This document shows, piece after piece, positions 1-7,814 of a stretch of 64,000 nucleotides of DNA. Below the pieces are notes generated by a model. It ran no database searches. It had not been told where the DNA came from and worked only from the letters and a program-made list of their open reading frames with translations. The stretch spans positions 1-64,000 of the forward strand of contig NZ_ATVM01000014.1 in assembly GCF_000420725.1 (NCBI RefSeq). The letters run 5' to 3'. This DNA is from Marinococcus halotolerans DSM 16375. Lineage in GTDB: Bacteria; Bacillota; Bacilli; Bacillales; Marinococcaceae. Made by a program: the position numbers and the translations under genes. Positions within the stretch are counted from its first letter, which is position 1; each line of letters opens with the position of its first letter.

Positions 1-4
1 CAGA

Positions 5-48
5 CTGTCGACAATGGCTCTCATTTTAGAGCGTGTCGGCAGTTTTTT
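5..48 (+). terminator. Terminator-like hairpin in the IS left end
   Basis: CTGTCGACA at 5-13 pairs with TGTCGGCAG at 34-42 (one G-T pair). Above a small bulge, GCTCT at 17-21 pairs with AGAGC at 28-32. Six T residues follow at 43-48. This is a good intrinsic terminator pointing into the element, and would stop read-through from outside before the transposase gene at 92. Confidence 0.6.
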
Positions 49-91
49 ATGCTATGATAAAAAGAAATAGCCTGGAAAGGGGTTATGGCGC

Positions 92-1525
92 ATGATGAGG
101 CGGGATACGGAAGAAGCTCGTTACCGGGAAGCCACCATTCAGTTGGATCAGTTAGTGCCTGCGGACCACCTGGTCCGCCAGATCGAGGCCGCGCTGGATT
201 TTTCCTTTATTTACGACGAAGTTGCGTCCCTCTATGCCCCCATCGGCCGGCCGAGTATTGACCCGGTCCGGCTGGTGAAAATGGTGCTGCTCCAGTATTT
301 GTTCGGCATTCGCTCCATGCGTCAGACCGTTCGGGAGATCGAAACGAATGTGGCCTACCGATGGTTCCTCGGTTTGGACCTCCTGGAGCCCGTGCCGCAT
401 TTCTCCACCTTCGGCAAGAACTACATACGCCGGTTTCGGGACAGCGGGTTGTTCGAAGCGATATTTGAACGGGTGCTGGGAGAAGCCGTGGCCGCCGGCT
501 TTGTGGATCCGTCTGTCTTTTATATCGATGCCACCCATGTGAAAGCAAACGCCAACAAGAAAAAATTTGATCGGGTTCAGTTGGCGGCCGAAGCCCGGGC
601 CTACCAGGATCAACTGGACGCCGAAATTCACCGGGACCGCGAGGTCCACGGAAAAAAGCCCCTGCCTCCCGCCCGCCGCGAACCGGGCGGACGGGAGGTC
701 AAACAAAGCACGACGGATCCTGACAGTGGCTATTACGTCAAAGATGAACGGGAGAAGATGTTTGCCTACAGCTGGCATACCGCCTGTGACCGGCACGGGT
801 TTGTGCTCGGAGCGATCGTGACCGGAGCCAATGTTCATGACAGCCGGATCTTTCATGAGCTGTTGGCGCAGGTGATGGCCCGGGCGGGCCGTCCGTACGC
901 CGTTGCGGTGGATGCCGGCTACAAAACCCCGGCCATTGCTCATCTGCTTCGCGAGCAGGCCATTCGCCCGGTCATGCCCTATACCCGGCCCAAAGGCCTG
1001 CCGGGACGCTTGCGCAAACAGGACTTTGTGTATGATGCCTATCTGGACGCGTATCTCTGTCCCGAGCATCAGGCCTTGCGCTACCGCACCACGAATCGGG
1101 ACGGTTATCAGGAGTATGTCTCAGATCCCGTCATTTGTCAGTCCTGCCCGCTGCTCGAGACCTGTACCCAAAGCCGGGATCACCGGAAGGTGATCCTCCG
1201 CCACGTCTGGCAGGACGACCTGGACGAAGCCGAACACCTTCGGCACACCCCGTGGAACCGGAAGACCTATGCGGAACGAAAAGAAACCATCGAACGTATT
1301 TTTGCGGATCTCAAACAAAAGCATGGCTTGCGCTGGACGCTCCTCGCCGGAGGGGCACGAAACACCGCGCAGGCGATGCTTGTTTATGCGGTGATGAACC
1401 TCAAAAAACTCGCCACCTGGCGGTGGCGACAGACGTGCGCCGGCCGTTGGATGCTTCTTTTTCCCTCAATGGCACAAACAAAGGCCTCCGAAATTCATTT
1501 TCGGAGGCCTTTGTCTACAATCTGA
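92..1525 (+). CDS. IS1182-family transposase
   Basis: DDE transposase of 477 residues that moves the surrounding IS. The N-terminal part (about 15-120) looks like the DUF772-type transposase domain with GRPSIDPVRL. The catalytic triad is probably Asp146 (YIDATH), Asp274 (VAVDAGYK) and Glu401 (ETIERIFADLK). A Cys cluster (CPEH then CQSCPLLETC, about 323-358) may bind zinc. The ATG at 92 follows an AAAGGGG Shine-Dalgarno at about 75-81. The last two codons lie in the right inverted repeat, and the TGA stop takes its final A from flanking DNA (1525), so the reading frame ends exactly with the element. The frame is intact, so the element may be active. Confidence 0.93.
   Translation: MMRRDTEEARYREATIQLDQLVPADHLVRQIEAALDFSFIYDEVASLYAPIGRPSIDPVRLVKMVLLQYLFGIRSMRQTVREIETNVAYRWFLGLDLLEPVPHFSTFGKNYIRRFRDSGLFEAIFERVLGEAVAAGFVDPSVFYIDATHVKANANKKKFDRVQLAAEARAYQDQLDAEIHRDREVHGKKPLPPARREPGGREVKQSTTDPDSGYYVKDEREKMFAYSWHTACDRHGFVLGAIVTGANVHDSRIFHELLAQVMARAGRPYAVAVDAGYKTPAIAHLLREQAIRPVMPYTRPKGLPGRLRKQDFVYDAYLDAYLCPEHQALRYRTTNRDGYQEYVSDPVICQSCPLLETCTQSRDHRKVILRHVWQDDLDEAEHLRHTPWNRKTYAERKETIERIFADLKQKHGLRWTLLAGGARNTAQAMLVYAVMNLKKLATWRWRQTCAGRWMLLFPSMAQTKASEIHFRRPLSTI
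1478..1514. repeat. Perfect 16-bp stem hairpin at the IS right end
   Basis: Bases 1478-1493 are the exact reverse complement of 1499-1514, with a 5-base loop. The stem lies inside the last codons of the transposase and runs into the right inverted repeat. No long T run follows, so it may act on transposase mRNA stability or read-out rather than as a classic terminator. Confidence 0.7.
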
Positions 1526-1554
1526 GCCAGGCCGATTATCGGCCTGGCTTTTTT
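1525..1554 (+). terminator. Intrinsic terminator abutting the IS
   Basis: AGCCAGGCCGA (1525-1535) and TCGGCCTGGCT (1539-1549) form a perfect 11-bp stem with a 3-base loop, followed by TTTTT. The T tract is on the plus strand, so it served a plus-strand gene to the left that is now separated from it by the IS and lies outside the window. Confidence 0.8.
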
Positions 1555-1568
1555 GTACAACCGCTGGG

Positions 1569-2537
1569 TTAGCGGACGACGATTTCGTTTTGGACTGTCT
1601 GGGCAAGACGTTCGACCGTGCCAAGCATCAGCAGGCCGCTGCCCTCTGCGCTCAATGGATAGCCGAGAGGAACAGTGCGGCGGAGCAGCTGGGCATACAT
1701 CTCCGACTCGGAAATGCGCCGGCCAAAGCCTGCTTCCGCCCAGTTGGTTACCAGAGCAAGGGCACCGGAAACGTGAGGGGCTGCCATGGAAGTGCCGCTC
1801 AGCCGGACGTAGGAGCTCCCAATATAAGTAGATAAAATCGAAGCTCCTGGCGCTGTGAGATCAATTTCGTCGTTGGTATTGGTAAACGGGGTCAACTCAC
1901 TGGAAAAGTTCACCGCCCCGACCTGAATGACTTCATTATAAGCGCCCGGATAGGCAAACTCTTCAGTATCGGCGTCCCCGTCTCCTTCATTTCCAGCGGC
2001 GCAGACAACAGCAATATCGACTGCCACGGCTTCTTTAATGGCTTCGTGGAGTTCAGGAACATCCTGGGGACCGCCGAGAGACATACTGATCACACGCACC
2101 CGTTCTCCGTTGAGGCCTCGCCAGGAAACCGCGTAGCGGACAGCCTCGATAATTCCCTGCATGCTCCCGCTTCCTGCTTCGTTCAGTGCTTTTAAAATCA
2201 GCAGCCTGGCTTTTGGGGCGACACCGGCTATACCGAAGCCGTTGTCTGCAGCGGCGATAGTACCAGCTACATGGGTGCCGTGCCCGTTATTGTCTTCAAT
2301 AACCGCTGGGTCCCCCCGGTAGTCCCTGGTGAAATTGCGCCCGCCGACAATTTGATGCTGCAGATCAGGATGGTCCGTCTGGCAGCCGGTATCAATGACC
2401 GCGATAACATTACCCGCCCCCTGGGACGTTTCCTCCCATTGGGAAGGTGCTTCGATCATTTCCACTCCAGCCGGGACGTAGGATGTGGCAGAAACACCGC
2501 TTTCTTTTCGGAATGGAACTAGAGATACATAACTCAT
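1569..2537 (-). CDS. ispA: Intracellular subtilisin-like serine protease
   Basis: S8 peptidase of 322 residues, close to the usual length of Bacillus major intracellular serine protease. The catalytic triad is visible: Asp49 (VIDTG), His86 (NGHGTH) and Ser250 (GTSMAAPH), with oxyanion-hole Asn183 (AAGNEG). There is no signal peptide or long propeptide. Instead residues 5-9 (SLVPF) resemble the short LIPY/F inhibitory motif of intracellular subtilisins, which is clipped off on activation. The role would be cytoplasmic protein turnover in stationary phase. GAGGAGG precedes the ATG. The gene is single and convergent with the IS. Confidence 0.9.
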   Translation of the reverse strand: MSYVSLVPFRKESGVSATSYVPAGVEMIEAPSQWEETSQGAGNVIAVIDTGCQTDHPDLQHQIVGGRNFTRDYRGDPAVIEDNNGHGTHVAGTIAAADNGFGIAGVAPKARLLILKALNEAGSGSMQGIIEAVRYAVSWRGLNGERVRVISMSLGGPQDVPELHEAIKEAVAVDIAVVCAAGNEGDGDADTEEFAYPGAYNEVIQVGAVNFSSELTPFTNTNDEIDLTAPGASILSTYIGSSYVRLSGTSMAAPHVSGALALVTNWAEAGFGRRISESEMYAQLLRRTVPLGYPLSAEGSGLLMLGTVERLAQTVQNEIVVR

Positions 2538-2671
2538 AAAAATGCCTCCTCATCAGGATGTATTAGCGTGACCTGATATAAAAAGGCATGATCAAAGGAG
2601 AAAGTAAACCAAAATAGGATAAATTGAATTTAGGAGTTAAGTTCAGATATACAAAAAGAATGTAAGGTTCT

Positions 2672-2737
2672 CTCCCATAAAAATAAACACAGTAATTTTT
2701 ATATGGTTTTATATAACATATAAAAAGAAAATGGGAG
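2672..2737 (+). promoter_or_regulatory. Possible Shine-Dalgarno-sequestering leader structure
   Basis: CTCCCAT at 2672-2678 is complementary to ATGGGAG at 2731-2737, which contains the ribosome binding site of the gene starting at 2745. Inside it, TTTTTATATG (2696-2705) and CATATAAAAA (2717-2726) form a 10-bp AT-only hairpin. Together they could fold a leader that masks the binding site. The inner palindrome could instead be a protein operator. No ligand motif was recognised. Confidence 0.4.
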
Positions 2738-2744
2738 TGGGGAA

Positions 2745-4028
2745 ATGAAAGAACCAAAAGATTTACAACAGCCAATACCAACAGATAGTACAGAAGAAGC
2801 TTCTGTAACCTGGGGAGAAAAATTGAGAGCTTTGGGCCCGGCTGCTATTGTAGCAGCTTGTATTTTAGGACCAGGAACGATTACTACTGTCTCTGTGGCA
2901 GGAGCGAGTTATGGTTTCCAAGTCATGTGGATTTTGGTCATAGCTTCCTTAGCAGCTTATTTTTTTCAGCGACCAGTAGTGAAATTTACGGTACAAACTC
3001 GAATGGCGGCAATGGAAGGTATTCGTGAATATATGGGAAAAGGATGGACAGTGATTCTTTACCTAGCTCTTCTTTTAGGAGCCATCGCATTTCAGGCTGG
3101 AAATTTTACTGGTGCAGCTCTCGCATTAAATTTTTTCCTTCCTTCTATATCCGTAGTCGCTTGGGTTAGTATATTGGCTTTAATGGCTTTAGCTATTTCC
3201 TGGGTTGGCGTTTATAAACTATTAGAAAATATTAATAGAGTTTTCATCGGATTGATGGTGGGAGCATTTGTATTGACCGTTTTTGTTTCAGGACCAAGCA
3301 TTACTGATATATTTACCACTGGGTTTTCTTTTCAAATCCCGGAAAGCAATTATTGGTTAATTTTAGCCTTAATTGCGACAACTTTACCGCCAAACACAGC
3401 TCTTGGGCTTTCAGCATTTATTAAGAAAAAATATGAAAATGACTATGTGACTCCGCGGGCAAAACAGATGACTCTTTCTTATTTTGATCTTCGTACTAAT
3501 GTAACAATAACTGCAGTAGTAGCTATTTCTATATTAATTTGTGCTGGTGGGGTCATATACGGCACAGGTGCTGTAATTGAAGGTGCTGGAGATATGGCTT
3601 ACCAGCTAACGCCACTACTCGGTCAATATGCAGGTGTACTATTTGCAGTTGGTCTTTGGGCAGCTGGTTTCTCTTCAGGTTTATTTAACATTTCTGTGCA
3701 GCCAGCGCTTCTTGGTCAGGCACTGGGCCGTTCAGAAGAATCTAACGCTATTGCAAATCGTTTTGTGATGTTGATTGCTGGTGTGACTCCAATTTTGATC
3801 ATTTTTTTGTTTGGAGAGACGCCGATTCAGTTAATTATGACAGCTCAGGCTTTAAATGGATTATTGCTTCCAGCTATTGTTGGTTCTATATGGGTTTTAT
3901 GTAATAAACGCAAATATTTAGGTGAATTAGCTAATAATACTCCGCAAAATATTATTTATGGTTTAGTAATGTTAATGGTTTGCTTTTTAGCTATTCGTGT
4001 ATTTTTAAATATTTTTGGTGTTATCTAA
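2745..4028 (+). CDS. NRAMP-related membrane transporter lacking canonical metal motifs
   Basis: Membrane protein of 427 residues with about 11 hydrophobic segments and the NRAMP (SLC11) layout. In classical Mn2+/Fe2+ transporters TM1 carries DPGN and TM6 carries MPH. Here the TM1 region reads LGPGTITT and the TM6 region reads TTLPPNTALG, so the metal-binding Asp, Asn, Met and His are missing. Substrate is therefore unknown: it may move another ion or be a divergent subgroup. The gene is clearly more AT-rich than its neighbours (one 60-base line, 3121-3180, counts 37% G+C), which hints at horizontal acquisition. It is monocistronic, with a GGGAGTGGGG ribosome binding site. Confidence 0.8.
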   Translation: MKEPKDLQQPIPTDSTEEASVTWGEKLRALGPAAIVAACILGPGTITTVSVAGASYGFQVMWILVIASLAAYFFQRPVVKFTVQTRMAAMEGIREYMGKGWTVILYLALLLGAIAFQAGNFTGAALALNFFLPSISVVAWVSILALMALAISWVGVYKLLENINRVFIGLMVGAFVLTVFVSGPSITDIFTTGFSFQIPESNYWLILALIATTLPPNTALGLSAFIKKKYENDYVTPRAKQMTLSYFDLRTNVTITAVVAISILICAGGVIYGTGAVIEGAGDMAYQLTPLLGQYAGVLFAVGLWAAGFSSGLFNISVQPALLGQALGRSEESNAIANRFVMLIAGVTPILIIFLFGETPIQLIMTAQALNGLLLPAIVGSIWVLCNKRKYLGELANNTPQNIIYGLVMLMVCFLAIRVFLNIFGVI

Positions 4029-4036
4029 GTAAATTA

Positions 4037-4064
4037 GCCTGTATCGCAAAGCGATGCAGGCTTT
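4037..4064. terminator. Hairpin between convergent genes
   Basis: GCCTGTATCGC (4037-4047) pairs with GCGATGCAGGC (4051-4061) with one G-T pair and a 3-base loop. A short T run follows on plus, and the minus-strand stop codon at 4063 sits beside it. Probably ends the NRAMP-like transcript, perhaps both. Confidence 0.6.
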
Positions 4065-4356
4065 AAAATGCCCGAAATACACTTTTGCGCCGTCTGCACC
4101 GCATGCACTCATAAATAAATTTGGAATTAATATCCGAGTCCTGGCCCACGGCCTGGTATTTATGCAGTTGAATGCGGCAAAGCAAGCTTCTTTCTTTGTT
4201 CGTTTCATTGGAAGTGAACAAAAGCAGCAACAATCCAATGATAAATACTAAGATAGCAAGAATATAACCATCTCCGTGCTGGGTAAATAGATACCCAAAA
4301 AGCACGAGGCTGATAATAATGAGCGAAAATCCCAGAGAATGAAGTCTTTGAACCAT
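4063..4356 (-). CDS. Small membrane protein with C-terminal zinc-ribbon-like motif
   Basis: A 97-residue protein of unknown function. Two hydrophobic segments (about 9-26 and 33-50) are followed by a cytoplasmic-looking tail. The tail has a single Cys near residue 62, a Lys/Gln/Asp-rich linker and a CMRC motif followed by basic residues, as in small zinc-ribbon proteins that resemble the end of a phage or Bacillus DUF protein. The ATG at 4356 is chosen over one 7 codons upstream because GGAGGTGAT lies at the right distance before it. It runs convergent with the NRAMP-like gene. Confidence 0.7.
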   Translation of the reverse strand: MVQRLHSLGFSLIIISLVLFGYLFTQHGDGYILAILVFIIGLLLLLFTSNETNKERSLLCRIQLHKYQAVGQDSDINSKFIYECMRCRRRKSVFRAF

Positions 4357-4427
4357 AAATATCACCTCCGAAAACAAAATTAAAATATATTTAATATGAA
4401 TTAGCGTCCATCATAAACAGTGTACAA

Positions 4428-4460
4428 TAAAAAATCAGGACCGGGTCTTCCCGGTCCTGA
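4428..4460 (-). terminator. Terminator of the 5'-nucleotidase gene
   Basis: TCAGGACCGGG (4435-4445) and CCCGGTCCTGA (4450-4460) form a perfect 11-bp stem with a TCTT loop. The A-rich tract at 4428-4434 gives the T run on the minus strand. Confidence 0.85.
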
Positions 4461-4471
4461 AGCGTGTTGCA

Positions 4472-6190
4472 TTATTCCTTTGCCTGGGCCTGATCGATGC
4501 ATTCCTTTGCCGGCTCTGCCGCAGCAGGTACTTCTACGTCCTTGCCGTTTTTATACTTTTGAAGTATAGAAATCATCTGACCGCGGTTAAAGCCGGAGTC
4601 ATTTTTATTTGGATTGCCGTTTGGCACCAGCTCGTGGACTTCATCGATAATACATTCTTTTGTGACGTTCTCAACGGGAGTTTCCGGTTCTTCAACGGCC
4701 GGTTCTCCGACCTCAAGGCTGATCCGTCCCTGTGTTTCATAATCCACAGCGCCTTTTGTTTCCATTAAGAATTCAGCATAGGTGATCATGCTGTTGGTCA
4801 CAAGTCCGGCATCAGGCTGGACAATTTCCCCTTCGAAATTATAGCCGTCCCCGCCATCCGCGAGGAAGTTTGGCAGAGCGACCGAGTAGGTTTCCGTGCT
4901 TTCGATCGGTTCTCCGTCAATAGTGAGCCTGGCTCCGTTAAACGCCCCGTCTTCGGTTGTATAAATAGTATAGTTCAGCCCGGACGTCTGCAGGTCCACC
5001 TGCTCACCGCGATTGTAGGACTGCTCAATTACATCCTCAAGAGCTTCCCCTGTCATATTCATCTCAACGATATTATTCCCAAATGGTTCAGTGGAATAAA
5101 TATCTCTTGCAGTAATTTCACCAGGGGCGATGCCAGCCCGCAGGCCGCCGTTATTATAAACAGCCACGTCTGTATCCGTAGTGTAGCGCATGGAATCGGT
5201 CCAGAAGTTCCCAAGCGGGGCGTCTTCCTCATAGCGGCTGTCTCTCGACAGGCCGGTATTTGTTTCCCCGATGACTTCTCCCAGCAGTTCATCGGCTTCT
5301 GCGATATAATCATCCGCCTTCGCCTGAACGTCTTCATCCACCGCTTCTATGTTATCGATATCGTGCAGCTGCCCTTCAGTATTTGTTACTTCTCTGGTTT
5401 CATCATCGAGGGTAAAGGTCATTTCTCCGATGAAGTCGAGGCTTGAGCCTGCCTGGGCAATAGGTGTGCCATTCACGACGGCTGGCTCTTCAAGGACAGT
5501 ATGCGTATGGCCGCCAATAATGGCGTCAAAAAAGTCCACGTCCTCTGCGAGCTGCTCATCCTCGCTGTAGCCTATGTGGGTGAGGGCAAGAAAAAGGTCG
5601 GCGTCATCTCCAATGCTTTCGTATGACTCCGCCACCCCTGCGTAGTCATTGTCAAAGCCGAGGCCGTCGATGCCGTCCGGCGCTGTGGCAGGCGGTGCCT
5701 GGGTCAATCCAAGAAGAGCGATGTCGATGCCGTTAACGTTAATTTCATCATAGGCGGCGGGCTCTTCGATAGGAATCGAGCTGTCTTCAATGGATGTATT
5801 GGCACTGATCCAGGTGAAATTACTGTCTGCTTCATTCTGGGCGAAGACTTCCTGGCCGTAATCAAATTCATGGTTGCCGATCGTCATCGCTTCAAGTCCG
5901 ACATCGTTCATCAAGTCAACCATCGGCGCTCCGTCCTGTAAATCGACTACCGGGTCTCCACTGAAAATATCTCCGGGACTGACAAACACCACGTGATCAG
6001 ATTCCGCTTTTTTCTCGTCAATGTAGCCGGCAAGCTTTCCCATATCCTCGATGGATGAATGGATGTCATTGGCGTGAATGACCGTGACTTCCGTTTCCCC
6101 CGCGGCAGCACCAGCATTAGCTGCAGGCGGCGCAAAAATAGTGGCAGAAGCGCCGGCGGCAATCCCCCACCGTAAGTATGAATTGTTCAT
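4472..6190 (-). CDS. Secreted 5'-nucleotidase / metallophosphoesterase
   Basis: Exported phosphatase of 572 residues that would strip phosphate from extracellular nucleotides. A short signal peptide ends near ANA at 24-26. The N-terminal calcineurin-like domain shows NDIHSS (41-46), GDIFSGDPV, GNHEFDYG and GGHTHT, the usual dimetal ligands. The C-terminal 5'-nucleotidase domain (about 295-470) contains NNGGLR and LADGGDGY. A tail of about 65 residues follows (from about 505) and is not part of the known fold. The protein is strongly acidic, as in halophile exoproteins. It has no C-terminal LPXTG anchor. AGGGGGG precedes the ATG. Confidence 0.88.
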   Translation of the reverse strand: MNNSYLRWGIAAGASATIFAPPAANAGAAAGETEVTVIHANDIHSSIEDMGKLAGYIDEKKAESDHVVFVSPGDIFSGDPVVDLQDGAPMVDLMNDVGLEAMTIGNHEFDYGQEVFAQNEADSNFTWISANTSIEDSSIPIEEPAAYDEINVNGIDIALLGLTQAPPATAPDGIDGLGFDNDYAGVAESYESIGDDADLFLALTHIGYSEDEQLAEDVDFFDAIIGGHTHTVLEEPAVVNGTPIAQAGSSLDFIGEMTFTLDDETREVTNTEGQLHDIDNIEAVDEDVQAKADDYIAEADELLGEVIGETNTGLSRDSRYEEDAPLGNFWTDSMRYTTDTDVAVYNNGGLRAGIAPGEITARDIYSTEPFGNNIVEMNMTGEALEDVIEQSYNRGEQVDLQTSGLNYTIYTTEDGAFNGARLTIDGEPIESTETYSVALPNFLADGGDGYNFEGEIVQPDAGLVTNSMITYAEFLMETKGAVDYETQGRISLEVGEPAVEEPETPVENVTKECIIDEVHELVPNGNPNKNDSGFNRGQMISILQKYKNGKDVEVPAAAEPAKECIDQAQAKE

Positions 6191-6286
6191 GTAATCCCCC
6201 CTGATATGTATAAAAAAACCAATTAAAACGTAAGAAAATTTTGATCTTTTGCCAATAAGCAGGAATTACTGCTTGTAAACAAAGGG

Positions 6287-6368
6287 AAAAATAGAGAGGA
6301 AATACCCAGGCTTCGGCAGACTCATACTGCAGTCTTTGGAAAAATTTACGCCTGTCCTCTCTATTTTT
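6287..6368. repeat. Long bulged hairpin element, about 82 nt
   Basis: AAAAATAGAGAGGA (6287-6300) is exactly complementary to TCCTCTCTATTTTT (6355-6368). After a 6-base bulge CAGGC (6307-6311) pairs with GCCTG (6350-6354), and AGACT/AGTCT form an inner stem (6318-6335). It lies between the 5' end of the nucleotidase gene and the 3' end of the exporter gene. It may be the exporter terminator, a mobile palindromic repeat or a structured RNA. Confidence 0.55.
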
Positions 6369-6398
6369 CGCATCTAAAGTCGTGATTCTTTTAGCTTA

Positions 6399-7607
6399 TT
6401 AAGCCGGCTTTTCTGTGGGGCCGCCGCGTTTAGCCATGAATACGTATGTTGCGAGAGCTAACGCACTCATCAAAAAGATAGTCAGTCCCATAGGGATCGC
6501 TGTGTCTTCACCGGCAATGCCAACCATAGGGGCGGTAACAGCACCGAGCACAAAGGGAAGAAGACCTAAGAGCGCTGATGCGCTGCCGGCGATATGGCTC
6601 TGGGTTTCCATCGCAAGGGAAAACGAAGAAGTAGCGACAAAACCGATGGAGGTAACAAAAAATAGAATAGGCAGCACAATGCCCCAGAGCGGTCCTTCAA
6701 AAATAACGACCACAAGTAGAGCAAGACCGGCGAAAAAGGCCATCACAAGTCCGGATTCAAGAAATATTTTTTCAGGTATCACAGAAGCAAAACGGCCAAC
6801 CATAAACGTTCCCAGTAGAAGGCCGAGGCCGTTTAACCCAAACAGAATGCTAAATACCTGCGGGGACACGCCGTATATATTTTGATAGATAAAAGGGGTG
6901 CCGGCCACATAGGCAAAAATCCCGCCGATCATAAAGCCCTGGGACAGAGCGTATCCCGAAAACTGCCGGTCTTTAAGAAGAGAGAGAAAATTGCTGAAGG
7001 TAGTTCCAAGATTGCTCGGCACCCGGTCGTCTACTGGAAGGGTTTCACCTAACCGGAACGCTGTGATCAAAAGCAGAATAGTACCGAGGATAGAAAGCGT
7101 TAAAAAGATGCCGGGCCAGCTGGTGAAAAGGAGTACCCCGCTCCCGATAGAAGGGGCGAGCAGCGGCACGAGATTGTTTACTAGCATCAACAGGGCAAAC
7201 AGCTTTGTGAGTTCGGCCCCGCTGCTGACGTCCCGGACGATTGCCCGGGAAATAACGAGGCCGGCTGAGGCGGCAAAGCCCTGTATAAAACGCCCGGCGA
7301 TCAGGATAAAAATATTCGGTGCAAAAATACAGGCGGCTGAGGCAGCAATATAAACGATTAGAGCGACGATGAGCGGCCGGCGCCGGCCGTACACGTCACT
7401 TAGAGCCCCTGCAACGAGCTGGCCAACCCCGAGCCCGAGCAGACAGGCTGTCAAACTCAGCTGTACAGTAGAGGCGCTGGTTTCATAGGAATCGGTAATA
7501 TCAGGAAGGGCAGGAAGGTACATATCAATGGTCAAAGGGATCAGTGCTGCAAGTGCTCCGAGCAGGACAACAAAACGGGCCCGCTTGAAGCCGGTTAATT
7601 GGTTCAT
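6399..7607 (-). CDS. Bcr/CflA-type MFS multidrug exporter
   Basis: Major facilitator of 402 residues with about 12 transmembrane segments. The early segment has TIDMYLPALPDI, the hallmark of the Bcr/CflA (DHA1) subfamily. The loop after TM2 has the MFS signature form GALSDVYGRRRP. Members export chloramphenicol-type drugs, bicyclomycin or metabolites by proton antiport; the substrate here is unknown. The start at 7607 (MNQLTGF) is preferred over one 17 codons upstream because GAAAGGCGG precedes it. The gene stands alone, with a structured element beyond its stop. Confidence 0.88.
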   Translation of the reverse strand: MNQLTGFKRARFVVLLGALAALIPLTIDMYLPALPDITDSYETSASTVQLSLTACLLGLGVGQLVAGALSDVYGRRRPLIVALIVYIAASAACIFAPNIFILIAGRFIQGFAASAGLVISRAIVRDVSSGAELTKLFALLMLVNNLVPLLAPSIGSGVLLFTSWPGIFLTLSILGTILLLITAFRLGETLPVDDRVPSNLGTTFSNFLSLLKDRQFSGYALSQGFMIGGIFAYVAGTPFIYQNIYGVSPQVFSILFGLNGLGLLLGTFMVGRFASVIPEKIFLESGLVMAFFAGLALLVVVIFEGPLWGIVLPILFFVTSIGFVATSSFSLAMETQSHIAGSASALLGLLPFVLGAVTAPMVGIAGEDTAIPMGLTIFLMSALALATYVFMAKRGGPTEKPA

Positions 7608-7756
7608 ATATGTAAGCCGCCTTTCTAAGCTGAAAATGAAATAGATGAAATTGCTCAAATCTGCTTCAGCTTAACTAAAAAGAGAAAAGATGGAAAGTTT
7701 TTTGCTCACAACTTAAAAATAAAATATTTTTTATAGATAAGATTTTTGGAAAAATA

Positions 7757-7786
7757 AAGCGTATTATCACGCTTCTCCGTTATAAT
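7757..7786 (+). promoter_or_regulatory. Promoter with operator-like inverted repeat
   Basis: A perfect TATAAT -10 box is at 7781-7786, 29 bases before the start of the VTT-domain gene. Immediately upstream lies the inverted repeat AAGCGT-N6-ACGCTT (7757-7774), covering the -35 region, where no good -35 hexamer exists. This suggests control by a DNA-binding protein. Confidence 0.5.
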
Positions 7787-7814
7787 AAAGATAGATATTG
7801 AGGAGGAAGGCGTC

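Larger units (their letters stand above)
1..1524 (+). mobile_element. IS1182-family insertion sequence
   Basis: A complete-looking insertion sequence carrying one transposase. Its imperfect terminal inverted repeats are at 1-18 and 1507-1524, and 15 of 18 positions match (both ends read CAGA.TGT.GACAA inward). The left end coincides with the first base of the window. This fits a contig that starts at a collapsed repeat, so the left flank and any target duplication cannot be checked. The right end lies exactly at the foot of a terminator hairpin in flanking DNA. Both ends carry strong hairpins. Family assignment rests on transposase similarity from memory. Confidence 0.85.

Noticed and set aside
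152-1069. Long minus-strand frame inside the transposase
   Set aside because: Antisense shadow: no ribosome binding site, and the plus frame has the full DDE motifs.
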